From positions 1-12,685 of the forward strand of contig DDXI01000192.1 of assembly GCA_002347475.1 (NCBI GenBank): a stretch of 12,685 nt of DNA, read 5' to 3'. Below are positions 1 to 7,121 of this stretch, one piece after another. The position numbers and the translations under genes are program-made. The stretch is from Peptococcaceae bacterium UBA2264 (GTDB lineage Bacteria; Bacillota; Desulfitobacteriia; Desulfitobacteriales; Desulfitobacteriaceae). The notes under the pieces were generated by a model. The model saw only the letters and a list, made by a program, of their open reading frames with translations, searched no databases and was not told where the DNA came from. Numbering within the stretch: position 1 is the stretch's first letter; each line of letters opens with the position of its first letter.

Positions 1-72
1 TATTTTAATGCAAGGCTAATGATATTCTGTCAGACAATCGCTTTAATTTGTTTTTATTACAAAAGTTATGCA

Positions 73-112
73 GTTCCAGGATAATAGTTCCAATTTCATA
101 ATTTTGGTTCCA
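73..112. repeat. Three GTTCCA direct repeats upstream of the acyl-CoA synthetase gene
   Basis: The hexamer GTTCCA occurs at 73-78, 87-92 and 107-112; the first and last copies extend to GTTCCAGG. They lie in the AT-rich stretch ahead of the acyl-CoA synthetase gene. The spacing (14 and 20 bp) is irregular, so this may be a regulator site cluster or chance. No convincing -35/-10 pair was seen in positions 1-236, which otherwise hold nothing recognisable. Confidence 0.25.
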
Positions 113-236
113 GGGATTGCGGCCAAAATTTTTATCCGTAAGCCAATTCAGGAACTTTTTGCAGAGAAACCAGCGATCCATAGCAAGCTACTTAAGCCCA
201 ATCATTGAAGGATGGCAGAATGGAGAATATATTTTC

Positions 237-1796
237 ATGACCATAATGGAATTACTTCAACTTAATTCGCAGAAATATCCTTATGAGACAAGTCTTGTTG
301 AACTTGAACCGGCATCGAATCAGCGAAAAGAAATAACATGGCTTGAATTCGAAAGCATGGCAAACAGGTTTGCTAATTTCCTGTTGTCCCGAAATATCCA
401 AAAAGGTGATAAAGTTGCCTTGCTTATGATGAATTGTCTGGAATGGCTGCTGATTTATTTCGGTATTTTGAAAACCGGAGCTACGGTAGTACCTTTGAAC
501 TTTCGCTTCGAGGCAGATGAAATTGAAAAATGCCTCAAAACTGTTAATGCAAAAGTACTTGTTTATGGACCGGAATTCCTGGAGAGAATCAGCAAAATCG
601 AATCTACACTTAATCATTTGCAGAGTGTCGTTTTTGTAGGCAGTTGCTGTAACGACAATGCGGAGGATTATTTCAAACTATTGGATGAATATCCTGCCGA
701 TGCTCCTGACATTAATATTTCCGGGCAAGATGAGGCTGGAATATATTTTACCTCTGGTACGACGGGGGTTCCGAAACCGATTATTCTTACCCACGCCAAT
801 TTATATTCAGCCTGTATCACGGAGTATACCCATCACATGCAAAAGCATGAAGACAACTTTTTATGTATCCCGCCCCTGTACCATACCGGAGCCAAAATGC
901 ATTGGTTTGGGAGTCTGTTTGTCGGATCAAAAGCCACGCTTCTCCGTGGGGTAAAACCTGAATGGATTCTCAAAGCAGTATCAGAAGAAAAGGCCACAAA
1001 TGTGTGGCTGCTTGTTCCGTGGGTACAGGATATACTGGACGCGATAGAGAGCGGAAAGGTTGACTTGAACGCTTATAGCCTGGAGCAATGGAGTTTGATG
1101 CATATAGGTGCCCAACCTGTTCCTCCCAGTCTTATCAGACAGTGGAAAGAGTATTTCCCCAACCAGATGTACGATACCAATTATGGATTAAGTGAATCAA
1201 CGGGTCCGGGTTGTATCCACCTCGGAATTGAAAACATTCACAAGGTGGGCGCAATCGGAATCCCTGGTTTCGGTTGGGAAGCAAAGATTGTTGATGACAG
1301 CGGAGTTCCCTTGCAGGATGGTGAGAAGGGTGAAGTTATTGTCAAAGGTCCTGGAGTTATGAAGGGTTATTACCAGAACCCTGCAGCAACCGGCAAGGTG
1401 TTAAAGGACGGATGGCTTTACACAGGGGATATGGGATACCGGGATGAAGAAGGGTTTATTTACCTTGTAGACCGTAAAAAGGATGTTATTATTTCAGGAG
1501 GAGAGAATATATTTCCGGTGGAAATTGAAAACTTTCTCCAGGCTCAGGAAGACATCAAGGATGTTGCTGTCATTGGAATGCCTGACAAGCGTCTCGGGGA
1601 GATCCCAATAGCCATTGTTGAATTGAAAGCTGAGAGAAATATAACGGAGGAAAGCCTGCTTCAATATTGCAATGCCTTGCCGAGATACAAAAGGCCTAGA
1701 AAAATTATATTTGATAAGGTGCCCAGAAACCCGACCGGAAAGCTTGAGAAGCCCAAGCTCCGGGAAAAATGGTGTAAAATTGATGAAATTGATTAA
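237..1796 (+). CDS. AMP-forming acyl-CoA synthetase (class I adenylate-forming enzyme)
   Basis: This 519-residue protein should activate a carboxylic acid with ATP to an acyl-adenylate and transfer it to CoA, in the cytoplasm. Visible family motifs are the phosphate loop TSGTTGVPK (172-180), the A5 motif YGLSEST (316-322), YTGD (395-398), the hinge region DRKKD (412-416), SGGENI (420-425) and the C-terminal PTGK with the catalytic Lys502. Length is normal for the family. The reading frame is open back to a TTG at 117, but the family N-terminus begins at MTIMELLQ, encoded from the ATG at 237, with GGAGA 10 bp upstream; I therefore use 237. The gene precedes a TRAP carboxylate transporter on the same strand, so its substrate may be the imported acid. 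The exact acid (fatty, aromatic or other) cannot be read from the sequence. Confidence 0.93.
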   Translation: MTIMELLQLNSQKYPYETSLVELEPASNQRKEITWLEFESMANRFANFLLSRNIQKGDKVALLMMNCLEWLLIYFGILKTGATVVPLNFRFEADEIEKCLKTVNAKVLVYGPEFLERISKIESTLNHLQSVVFVGSCCNDNAEDYFKLLDEYPADAPDINISGQDEAGIYFTSGTTGVPKPIILTHANLYSACITEYTHHMQKHEDNFLCIPPLYHTGAKMHWFGSLFVGSKATLLRGVKPEWILKAVSEEKATNVWLLVPWVQDILDAIESGKVDLNAYSLEQWSLMHIGAQPVPPSLIRQWKEYFPNQMYDTNYGLSESTGPGCIHLGIENIHKVGAIGIPGFGWEAKIVDDSGVPLQDGEKGEVIVKGPGVMKGYYQNPAATGKVLKDGWLYTGDMGYRDEEGFIYLVDRKKDVIISGGENIFPVEIENFLQAQEDIKDVAVIGMPDKRLGEIPIAIVELKAERNITEESLLQYCNALPRYKRPRKIIFDKVPRNPTGKLEKPKLREKWCKIDEID

Positions 1797-1890
1797 GTAA
1801 TGAAACTGATTCAAAAGAGTATCATTAAGCAGATTGTTTTGGGTGATAGATGCAGGATTTGTGTCATACCGCAGGTGGTTTGTTTAAATT

Positions 1891-1920
1891 AATGTAGGAC
1901 AATGTAGGACAATGTAGGAC
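1891..1920. repeat. Three perfect tandem copies of a 10-bp unit (AATGTAGGAC)
   Basis: AATGTAGGAC is repeated exactly three times without spacer in the gap between the acyl-CoA synthetase and the TRAP operon. It is too short for a CRISPR. It could be a direct-repeat operator ahead of the TRAP operon or the sub-terminal repeat of a lost insertion sequence; no inverted partner was noticed elsewhere in the window. Confidence 0.85.
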
Positions 1921-1939
1921 AGATAGTACGGTAGGAAAT

Positions 1940-1958
1940 AGGGATGTGGTTACACCCT
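1940..1958 (+). other. Small hairpin in the leader upstream of dctP
   Basis: AGGG (1940-1943) pairs with CCCT (1955-1958) and TGT (1945-1947) with ACA (1952-1954), leaving one bulged A and a GGTT loop. It lies 49 bp before the terminator hairpin at 2007. It may be part of a structured leader RNA, but it matches no riboswitch class I recognise. Confidence 0.3.
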
Positions 1959-2006
1959 GTCTATTCGTGTATTTTGTTACGGATGTGGGGCGTGGCACAG
2001 GTATTC

Positions 2007-2034
2007 AAACTCCTATCAGGAGTTTTTTTGTTTT
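2007..2034 (+). terminator. Intrinsic terminator just upstream of dctP
   Basis: A perfect 8-bp stem, AAACTCCT (2007-2014) with AGGAGTTT (2018-2025), has a 3-nt loop and is followed by TTTT, G and TTTT. It either ends the acyl-CoA synthetase transcript or, because only about 30 bp separate it from the dctP start with no visible promoter between, acts as a conditional attenuator of the TRAP operon. Confidence 0.75.
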
Positions 2035-2065
2035 CCAATCAAAATTTTAAAAGGGAGGTATATAT

Positions 2066-3136
2066 GTGAAAAAAAGGACAGGCAGATCTATTAATTTCAA
2101 GTTATTGGGGAGAGGGATTTTACTAGTGTTGCTGGTGCTGAGTTTAGTGTTTGTTTCAGGATGCGGACAGACAGCATCAACTCAAACAGTAGAGCTGAAA
2201 TTGGCTCATTTCTTTCCTGCTACCCACCCGGTTGAGACTCAGTTAATTCAACCCTGGGCCAAGGCAATTGGGGAGGCAACTGAAGGCCGAGTGAAGGTTA
2301 CCAGCTACTCGGGAAACACGCTTATGCAGGCTGATGCTGTTTATGACGGAGTTGTTCAGGGAAGCGCAGACCTGGGTCTTTCTTGTTTTTCTTATAACCG
2401 GGGCAGTTTTCCCGTATCGGAGGTTTTTGAACTGCCTGGTATCAAGTATGCAAATTCCAAGGTTGCCAGTAAAGTTGCCTGGGATGGGATTAGACAGTTA
2501 AATCCCAAGGAGGTTCAAGATACAAAGTTGATGATGGTATTTGCAACAGGCCCTGGGGATTTATATACCAAAGTACCTATAAATACTCTGGAGGATTTAA
2601 AAGGAACAGAAATTAGAGCAACAGGTCTTAGTGCCAAAACGCTTAAGAATCTTGGAGCCATACCGGTAGCTATGGCCCAATCTGAAGCCTATGAATCATT
2701 GCTAAAGGGAGTTGTCAAGGGAAATTTAGGTCCGATTGAGGTCCTGCAGGGTTGGAAACAGGCAGAAGTAACTCAATACATTACCAGGACACCTTTCCTT
2801 TACAATAATCTATTTTATATTACCATGAACCAGGGTAAATGGAATTCCCTCGGTTCCAATGATCAGAAAGCTATAGAAGCAGTGAATGAGAAGTTTTTTG
2901 AAGAAGTTGCCATCGGTTTATGGGATAAACAAAATGAGGCAGCTTTAAAGTATGCGGTTGATGAAAAAGGGATGAAAGTAATAAACCTTACTCAAGAAGA
3001 AGAAGACAAATGTATTAGTTTAGTAAAACCGGTTCAGGAAGATTTTGTAGTCCAGATGAATCAAAATGGACTGCAGGGACAAGAAATCCTGGATACAGTC
3101 AAAAATATTTCGGATAAATATAACAAGGAGTATTAG
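2066..3136 (+). CDS. dctP: TRAP transporter solute-binding lipoprotein (DctP family)
   Basis: This 356-residue protein is the extracytoplasmic receptor of a tripartite ATP-independent periplasmic-type (TRAP) transporter. It has a lipoprotein signal peptide: a basic start, a hydrophobic stretch at about 16-30, and the lipobox VSGC with Cys33, so it should be membrane-anchored. The mature part begins with the DctP-like VELKLAHFFPATHP. The central EIRATG segment carries Arg184, at the position of the conserved arginine that binds the substrate carboxylate in this family. The start is GTG at 2066, with GGGAGG 7 bp upstream; the overlapping ATG at 2064 meets an immediate stop. dctQ and dctM follow, so the system is complete. 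The ligand is unknown; an organic acid is expected from the family and from the CoA ligase gene upstream. Confidence 0.93.
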   Translation: MKKRTGRSINFKLLGRGILLVLLVLSLVFVSGCGQTASTQTVELKLAHFFPATHPVETQLIQPWAKAIGEATEGRVKVTSYSGNTLMQADAVYDGVVQGSADLGLSCFSYNRGSFPVSEVFELPGIKYANSKVASKVAWDGIRQLNPKEVQDTKLMMVFATGPGDLYTKVPINTLEDLKGTEIRATGLSAKTLKNLGAIPVAMAQSEAYESLLKGVVKGNLGPIEVLQGWKQAEVTQYITRTPFLYNNLFYITMNQGKWNSLGSNDQKAIEAVNEKFFEEVAIGLWDKQNEAALKYAVDEKGMKVINLTQEEEDKCISLVKPVQEDFVVQMNQNGLQGQEILDTVKNISDKYNKEY

Positions 3137-3161
3137 TAATCCTATGAGGAGGTAACCGGAA

Positions 3162-3710
3162 TTGAAACAATTATATAGCTTTGTAAAGGGAGTAAGCAGT
3201 ATCTTGGATAAATTGGCCCAGATATGTCTTTTTTCCGTCATGCTGTTGATTGTAAGCAATATTATTTTACGGGTGGTTTTTAACCACCCGATTTTGGGAA
3301 CCTATGAAATGGTAGGCTATTTAACAGCATTGGGAATAGGTTTTGCCCTGGCTTACTGTGCTTTCCAAAATGGTCATATTGCAGTAAGTTTTATTATGGA
3401 AAAATTTCCTCAAAAATTTCAATCTTCTGTGGATATTCTGGTTAATGCCGTTTCTTTGATATTTTGGGCTGGTGCAGTCTTTTACCTTGGTAACTTTGGT
3501 CAGGCTATGAAGATGAAAGGGCTTGTTTCGCCTTCTGCAGAAATCCCGGTCTACCCTTTTATTTTTTTGATTGCTCTCGGGATATTGGGGCTTAGTATGG
3601 TATTGTTGTTTAAACTCCTCATTTCTTGCAGAGAAGTATTTGGGACCATTCCTGCGGGCAAACGATCATGGAAACCTGATACTGCGGATACAATCAAGGT
3701 AGAAATATGA
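3162..3710 (+). CDS. dctQ: TRAP transporter small permease (DctQ family)
   Basis: This 182-residue membrane protein is the small four-helix subunit of the TRAP permease, which pairs with DctM. Hydrophobic segments lie at about 21-40, 50-68, 90-110 and 131-155. Family features are the helix 1 end NIILRVVF (33-40), the following GTYEMVGYL (46-54) and the QNGHIAV segment (69-75). The start is TTG at 3162, supported by an excellent GAGGAGGT site (3146-3153) with an 8-bp spacer. It lies 25 bp after dctP and overlaps dctM by 4 bp (ATGA), which suggests translational coupling of the two permease subunits. A perfect 9-bp inverted repeat lies inside the gene at 3270-3290. Confidence 0.93.
   Translation: MKQLYSFVKGVSSILDKLAQICLFSVMLLIVSNIILRVVFNHPILGTYEMVGYLTALGIGFALAYCAFQNGHIAVSFIMEKFPQKFQSSVDILVNAVSLIFWAGAVFYLGNFGQAMKMKGLVSPSAEIPVYPFIFLIALGILGLSMVLLFKLLISCREVFGTIPAGKRSWKPDTADTIKVEI
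3270..3290 (+). other. Perfect inverted repeat (9-bp stem, 3-nt loop) inside dctQ
   Basis: CGGGTGGTT (3270-3278) and AACCACCCG (3282-3290) form a perfect hairpin with a TTT loop, within codons for the first helix end and loop of DctQ. It is followed by ATTTTG, so it is weakly terminator-like. It could affect mRNA stability or the ratio of dctP to dctQM, or be a codon coincidence. Confidence 0.5.
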
Positions 3711-5020
3711 GTGTATTTCTGGTTGGGTTAATTGGAATAGCATTTTTCTTTGGGTTGATTATGATACGCATGCCGATTTCCTATGCCATGGCACTCGTTG
3801 GTTTTGTCGGATTCAGCATCCTGACTTCAGTATCAGCATCCTTTGACATGGTAGCTAAAGAAATATTTAATACCTTTACTTCTTATTCGTTAAGTGTTAT
3901 TGCCATGTTTATTTGGATGGGGTTCCTGGCTTATTATTCAGGAATAGGCACCAGTCTTTATATTTTTGCTTACAAATTATTGGGACATTTGCCTGGTGGT
4001 CTGGCAATAGCCACACAAGTTGCCTGTGGCATTTTTGGAGCGATTTGCGGTTCCAATACCGCGACTGCGGCAACAATGGCGGCAATTGCCCTGCCCGAGA
4101 TGGAAAAATATAATTACGACAAGTCATTATCCACAGCGAGTATTGCCGCCGGGGGAGTTTTAGGAGTACTGATTCCCCCGAGTGTTATTTTTATTCTGTA
4201 TGGGATGGCTACAGAACAGTCTGTGGGAACCCTGTTTATGGCAGGTATCCTTCCAGGGATTCTTCTGATATTTTTATATGTGGGTGTAATTTATCTTTTG
4301 ACTTTACGTAATCCGAGTTTAGGACCGGCCGGCCCCAGATCAAATTGGAGAGAACGGATCAGGTCTCTTCGGGGAGGGTTGGGGGAAGCCCTGATAGTAT
4401 TTCTTCTTTCTATCGGTGGTCTTTTTGCCGGATGGTTTACTCCAACTGAGGCCGGTGCTGTGGGAGCCGGAGGAATACTATTAATTAGTCTTTTAGAGAA
4501 ACGGCTTGGTTGGGAAAATCTTAAAAAGTCCTTACTTGATACTACCCGAACTACAGCTATGATTATGTTAATGCTTGCCGGAGCTGTCATTTTTGGCCGG
4601 TTTATGGCAGTAAGCAGAGTGCCCTTTGAACTGGCAAATTGGGTTGGTTCTCTTCCCCTGCCACCGTTTGCCGTTATGGGGATGATACTCTTCATATTCC
4701 TGATACTGGGCTGTTTTATTGATGCCTTGGCCCTTATTTTACTTACTGTACCAATCTTTTACCCTGTAGTGGTTAATACCTTGGGATATGATGCTATCTG
4801 GTTTGGGGTCGTGGTAGTTATGGTGGTAGCGATGGGTGTCATTACGCCTCCTGTAGGTATGAATGTTTATATTGTTAAAGGAGTTGCTCCTGAGATTCCT
4901 TTAGAAACAATCTTTAAAGGAATCTGGCCATTTCTGGGGGCAATTATATTATGTATAATCTTGCTTATTATTTTCCCTGGAATTGCTACCTTTTTACCAA
5001 AGTTGCTAAAGGGATATTAA
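3707..5020 (+). CDS. dctM: TRAP transporter large permease (DctM family)
   Basis: This 437-residue, highly hydrophobic protein is the large ion-coupled channel subunit of the TRAP transporter, which carries the substrate delivered by DctP using an ion gradient. The many predicted helices (roughly 12), the N-terminal RMPISYAMALVGF segment (21-33), the glycine- and alanine-rich SNTATAATMAAIALPEM region, the AAGGVLGVLIPPSVIFILYG region and the C-terminal VITPPVGMNVYIVKGVAP segment are all typical of DctM. The length is also usual for the family. The ATG at 3707 overlaps the dctQ stop in an ATGA, so translation is probably coupled. The gene stops immediately before an IS66-like transposase fragment, and the operon terminator lies at 5228-5266. 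Confidence 0.95.
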   Translation: MSVFLVGLIGIAFFFGLIMIRMPISYAMALVGFVGFSILTSVSASFDMVAKEIFNTFTSYSLSVIAMFIWMGFLAYYSGIGTSLYIFAYKLLGHLPGGLAIATQVACGIFGAICGSNTATAATMAAIALPEMEKYNYDKSLSTASIAAGGVLGVLIPPSVIFILYGMATEQSVGTLFMAGILPGILLIFLYVGVIYLLTLRNPSLGPAGPRSNWRERIRSLRGGLGEALIVFLLSIGGLFAGWFTPTEAGAVGAGGILLISLLEKRLGWENLKKSLLDTTRTTAMIMLMLAGAVIFGRFMAVSRVPFELANWVGSLPLPPFAVMGMILFIFLILGCFIDALALILLTVPIFYPVVVNTLGYDAIWFGVVVVMVVAMGVITPPVGMNVYIVKGVAPEIPLETIFKGIWPFLGAIILCIILLIIFPGIATFLPKLLKGY

Positions 5021-5021
5021 T

Positions 5022-5207
5022 ATTGCTGAAAAAGTGACCCGCGAATTGTATTTCTTTGAACTGGAAAGGCAATGGAAGCACCTGCCTCCTGAGGAGCGTA
5101 AACAGAAGCGTCTGGAACAGGGTATTCCTGTTCTGAATGCTTTTTTGCGAACTTATATTGACACTAACAATTTCCACCAAGTGCATAACTCCTGTTATAG
5201 GGAATAG
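5022..5207 (+). pseudogene. Fragment of an IS66-type transposase (C-terminal part)
   Basis: Starting one base after the dctM stop, an open stretch of 61 codons with no good start or ribosome site reads AEKVTRELYFFELERQWKHL, then PPEERKQKRLEQGIPVLNAF, to a TAG at 5205-5207. The pattern of a short helix ending in an LY..E.E segment, then L.PEER..KR.E...PVL.AF, is what I recognise from IS66-family transposases, between the second and third catalytic acidic residues. The last 20 or so residues no longer resemble the family. Both ends of the element are missing, so it is a relic. Identification is from pattern memory and needs a protein search. Confidence 0.6.
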
Positions 5208-5227
5208 AGCATTTAGACATTACAGAG

Positions 5228-5266
5228 AAAGAGCGCTGAATTTCCAGAGGGATCAGCGCTCTTTTT
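5228..5266 (+). terminator. Intrinsic terminator of the TRAP operon
   Basis: AGAGCGCTGA (5230-5239) pairs perfectly with TCAGCGCTCT (5253-5262) around a 13-nt loop, with A/T extension at the base, followed by TTTT. It ends + strand transcription after dctM and the transposase relic. On the minus strand it lacks an equally good U-run. Confidence 0.85.
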
Positions 5267-5306
5267 GTTAAACAGATGTTCTGACTTTTTATTAAAGCTT
5301 TTTTAT

Positions 5307-6062
5307 TTAATGCAGGAGCAGTTGCAGAAGTTGTTTTTTTAAAGCCAGGGCTTCCCTGGAAAGCAAGAGATCGGGATCCCGGGGATGAGCAAAGGGGATG
5401 GAAAATTCCTGCAGAATGCGGGCTGGTCTCTGGCTCAGGACAACTACTTTGTCTGAGAGAAGAATTGCTTCATCGATGTCATGAGTGATGAATAAAACAG
5501 TGTGGTGTGTCTGATTCCAGATCTTTAAGAGCCAGCGCTGCATTTCTTTCCGGGTCAAGGCGTCCAAAGCCCCGAAGGGCTCATCCAGCAGCAGCGTTTT
5601 CCGGCCGAAAAGTATGGTGCGCAGCAAGGCTCCGCGCTGCCGCATCCCTCCGGACAACTGATGGGGGTAATAGCCGGAGAATGCGGCCAGTCCGAACTGG
5701 TCCAGCCATTTTTGGGCTTCTTCCCGGGCCTGACGCTTGTCTTGGCCCGAGATCTCGCAGCCCAGGATCACATTATTCAGGAGTGTCCGCCAGGGCAGGA
5801 GCAAATCTTTTTGGGGCATATAGCTGACCTGGCCGGGCATACCGTTGATCACTTTGCCATCCAGGAGGATTTCGCCGCTGTCAGGCACTTCGATACCGGC
5901 TATCAGATTGCAGATCGTACTTTTTCCGCAGCCCGAGGGACCAATCAAGGAGACAAAGGTTCCGCTCTCAATATCCAGGTCGAGAGAATACAAAACATCC
6001 ATTGGCTGGGATATTTGCGGGCCCCTATAAGATTTGGAAAGGTTATTTATCACTAGTCCCAT
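5307..6062 (-). CDS. thiZ: ABC transporter ATPase, ThiZ/SsuB/TauB-type (probable thiamine-precursor uptake)
   Basis: This 251-residue cytoplasmic ATPase powers the adjacent ABC importer. Motifs are complete: Walker A GPSGCGKST (41-49), Q-loop Gln84 in YMPQKD, signature LSGGMRQR (136-143), Walker B LLLDEP (157-162), D-loop GALD and switch His194. The overall pattern is that of the nitrate/sulfonate/pyrimidine-precursor importer ATPases. The frame extends upstream to 6095, but ATG 6062 is preferred: AAGGGAG lies 5 bp upstream and the family N-terminus begins at LVINNLSKSY. This start lies 20 bp inside the end of the binding-protein gene, which points to translational coupling. Substrate assignment rests on the neighbours, not on the ATPase, since SsuB/TauB relatives look alike. 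Confidence 0.9.
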   Translation of the reverse strand: MGLVINNLSKSYRGPQISQPMDVLYSLDLDIESGTFVSLIGPSGCGKSTICNLIAGIEVPDSGEILLDGKVINGMPGQVSYMPQKDLLLPWRTLLNNVILGCEISGQDKRQAREEAQKWLDQFGLAAFSGYYPHQLSGGMRQRGALLRTILFGRKTLLLDEPFGALDALTRKEMQRWLLKIWNQTHHTVLFITHDIDEAILLSDKVVVLSQRPARILQEFSIPFAHPRDPDLLLSREALALKKQLLQLLLH

Positions 6063-7059
6063 AACTACTCCCTTGGGTTTGAGGTAAGAAATCATTGGTA
6101 TAAGCCTTGGTTGGTTCGATCATTTTGGGTAAGAGCTGACGGTCGACCAGCCACTGGGCATAGCGTTCCCAAACGACAGCTCGCTGTTCTCCCCAGCGGG
6201 CGGCGTCATCCTGATATTTGGGGCTGATCCAGGCCTGACTCTTGCGGATCAGTTCCGGGTTGGCTTCCGGGGCATTCCTGATGAGGATCTCTGCGGAATC
6301 TGAGGGATTGCTGATGGCATATTTGTAACCTTCACTGACGGCTTTCATGAAACTGCGGACCAGCTCAGGCTTGGTTTTGGTCATATTCTCGCCGGTGATC
6401 AGCACAGGAGTATAGAAGTCCAGAGCCGGGTCAACATCTTTCAGCCAAATCATATTGAGAGCCATATTGCGCATCTCAGCCTCAATGCCGGTCCAGCCGT
6501 AGAAAATCCAGGTCAGGTCGATATCTTTATTTAAGGAAGTGAGCTGATCGGCTGCACCGATATTAACGATCTTCAGTTTGTTAAAATCGGCATTTTCTTT
6601 TTGCATCAGGGCCTTAAGCATGGCATCTTCGGAGGGCAGGCCCCAGCCGCCGTAAGTTTTGCCTTCAAAGTCTTTGGCCGTAAGGATATTTTTGGAGGTG
6701 ACCGAGGCAAATCCGGAGGTGTTGTGCTGCAGAATGGCCGCCAGGGAGACGACCGGGATATCATTGGTGCGGGCCGTTGTAACCTGCTCCTGCTGGCTGA
6801 CTCCGAAATCAGCCTTGCCTGTGGCTACCAGCTGTTCGACAGTTCCGTCGCTGGAAGGCTGAATAATCTTGACATCCAGGCCCTGTTCCTGGAAATAGCC
6901 TTTTTCCAGAGCTGCAAACAGACCGGTATGATTGGTGTTGGGGGTCCAATCAAGCATGACGGTAACCGGAGTGAGGGCTTTGGTTTCGCTTCCGCAGCCG
7001 GAGAGAAGACCCGCTAAGAGAAGAACCGGAACAAGCAGCAATGAGAATGATTTTTTCAT
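6043..7059 (-). CDS. thiY: ABC transporter binding lipoprotein, NMT1/THI5-like (ThiY type)
   Basis: This 338-residue lipoprotein has a signal peptide with lipobox LSGC (Cys22). The mature N-terminus contains VMLDWTPNTNHTGLFAALEK (34-53), the hallmark of the NMT1/THI5-like family that includes ThiY, a binding protein for pyrimidine precursors of thiamine. The following GYFQEQGLDV and ADFGVSQQE segments are also typical. The frame is open to 7113, but ATG 7059 gives a normal signal peptide and has GGAG with an 8-bp spacer, so I use it. The gene lies between permease and ATPase genes, with an MTH1187-type thiamine-binding protein gene upstream, which supports a pyrimidine or thiamine ligand. Sulfonate- or nitrate-type ligands are less likely but not excluded. 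Confidence 0.87.
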   Translation of the reverse strand: MKKSFSLLLVPVLLLAGLLSGCGSETKALTPVTVMLDWTPNTNHTGLFAALEKGYFQEQGLDVKIIQPSSDGTVEQLVATGKADFGVSQQEQVTTARTNDIPVVSLAAILQHNTSGFASVTSKNILTAKDFEGKTYGGWGLPSEDAMLKALMQKENADFNKLKIVNIGAADQLTSLNKDIDLTWIFYGWTGIEAEMRNMALNMIWLKDVDPALDFYTPVLITGENMTKTKPELVRSFMKAVSEGYKYAISNPSDSAEILIRNAPEANPELIRKSQAWISPKYQDDAARWGEQRAVVWERYAQWLVDRQLLPKMIEPTKAYTNDFLPQTQGSSYGTSDK

Positions 7060-7121
7060 AGACTTTTCTCCTTTACTTAAAAATTTGGTTTGGAAATTAA
7101 CTGGTACTGACATGGTTTCTC

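Noticed and set aside
252..617. Minus-strand open frame within the acyl-CoA synthetase gene
   Set aside because: The + strand encodes a full-length conserved enzyme here; the minus-strand translation has no recognisable pattern.
1891..1920. CRISPR-like array
   Set aside because: The repeat unit is only 10 bp, has no spacers and no cas genes are nearby.
1797..2066. T-box or known riboswitch in front of dctP
   Set aside because: No GGGUGGNACCGCG-type T-box sequence and no core of SAM, TPP, purine, glycine or c-di-GMP classes was seen; only a generic hairpin and terminator.
4321..4336. GGCCGGCC palindrome in dctM
   Set aside because: A short GC-rich palindrome inside conserved coding sequence with no repeat partner or other sign of function.
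5507..6056. Several + strand open frames antisense to the ABC ATPase
   Set aside because: They mirror the GC-richer ATPase gene, whose Walker A, signature and Walker B motifs are intact on the minus strand.
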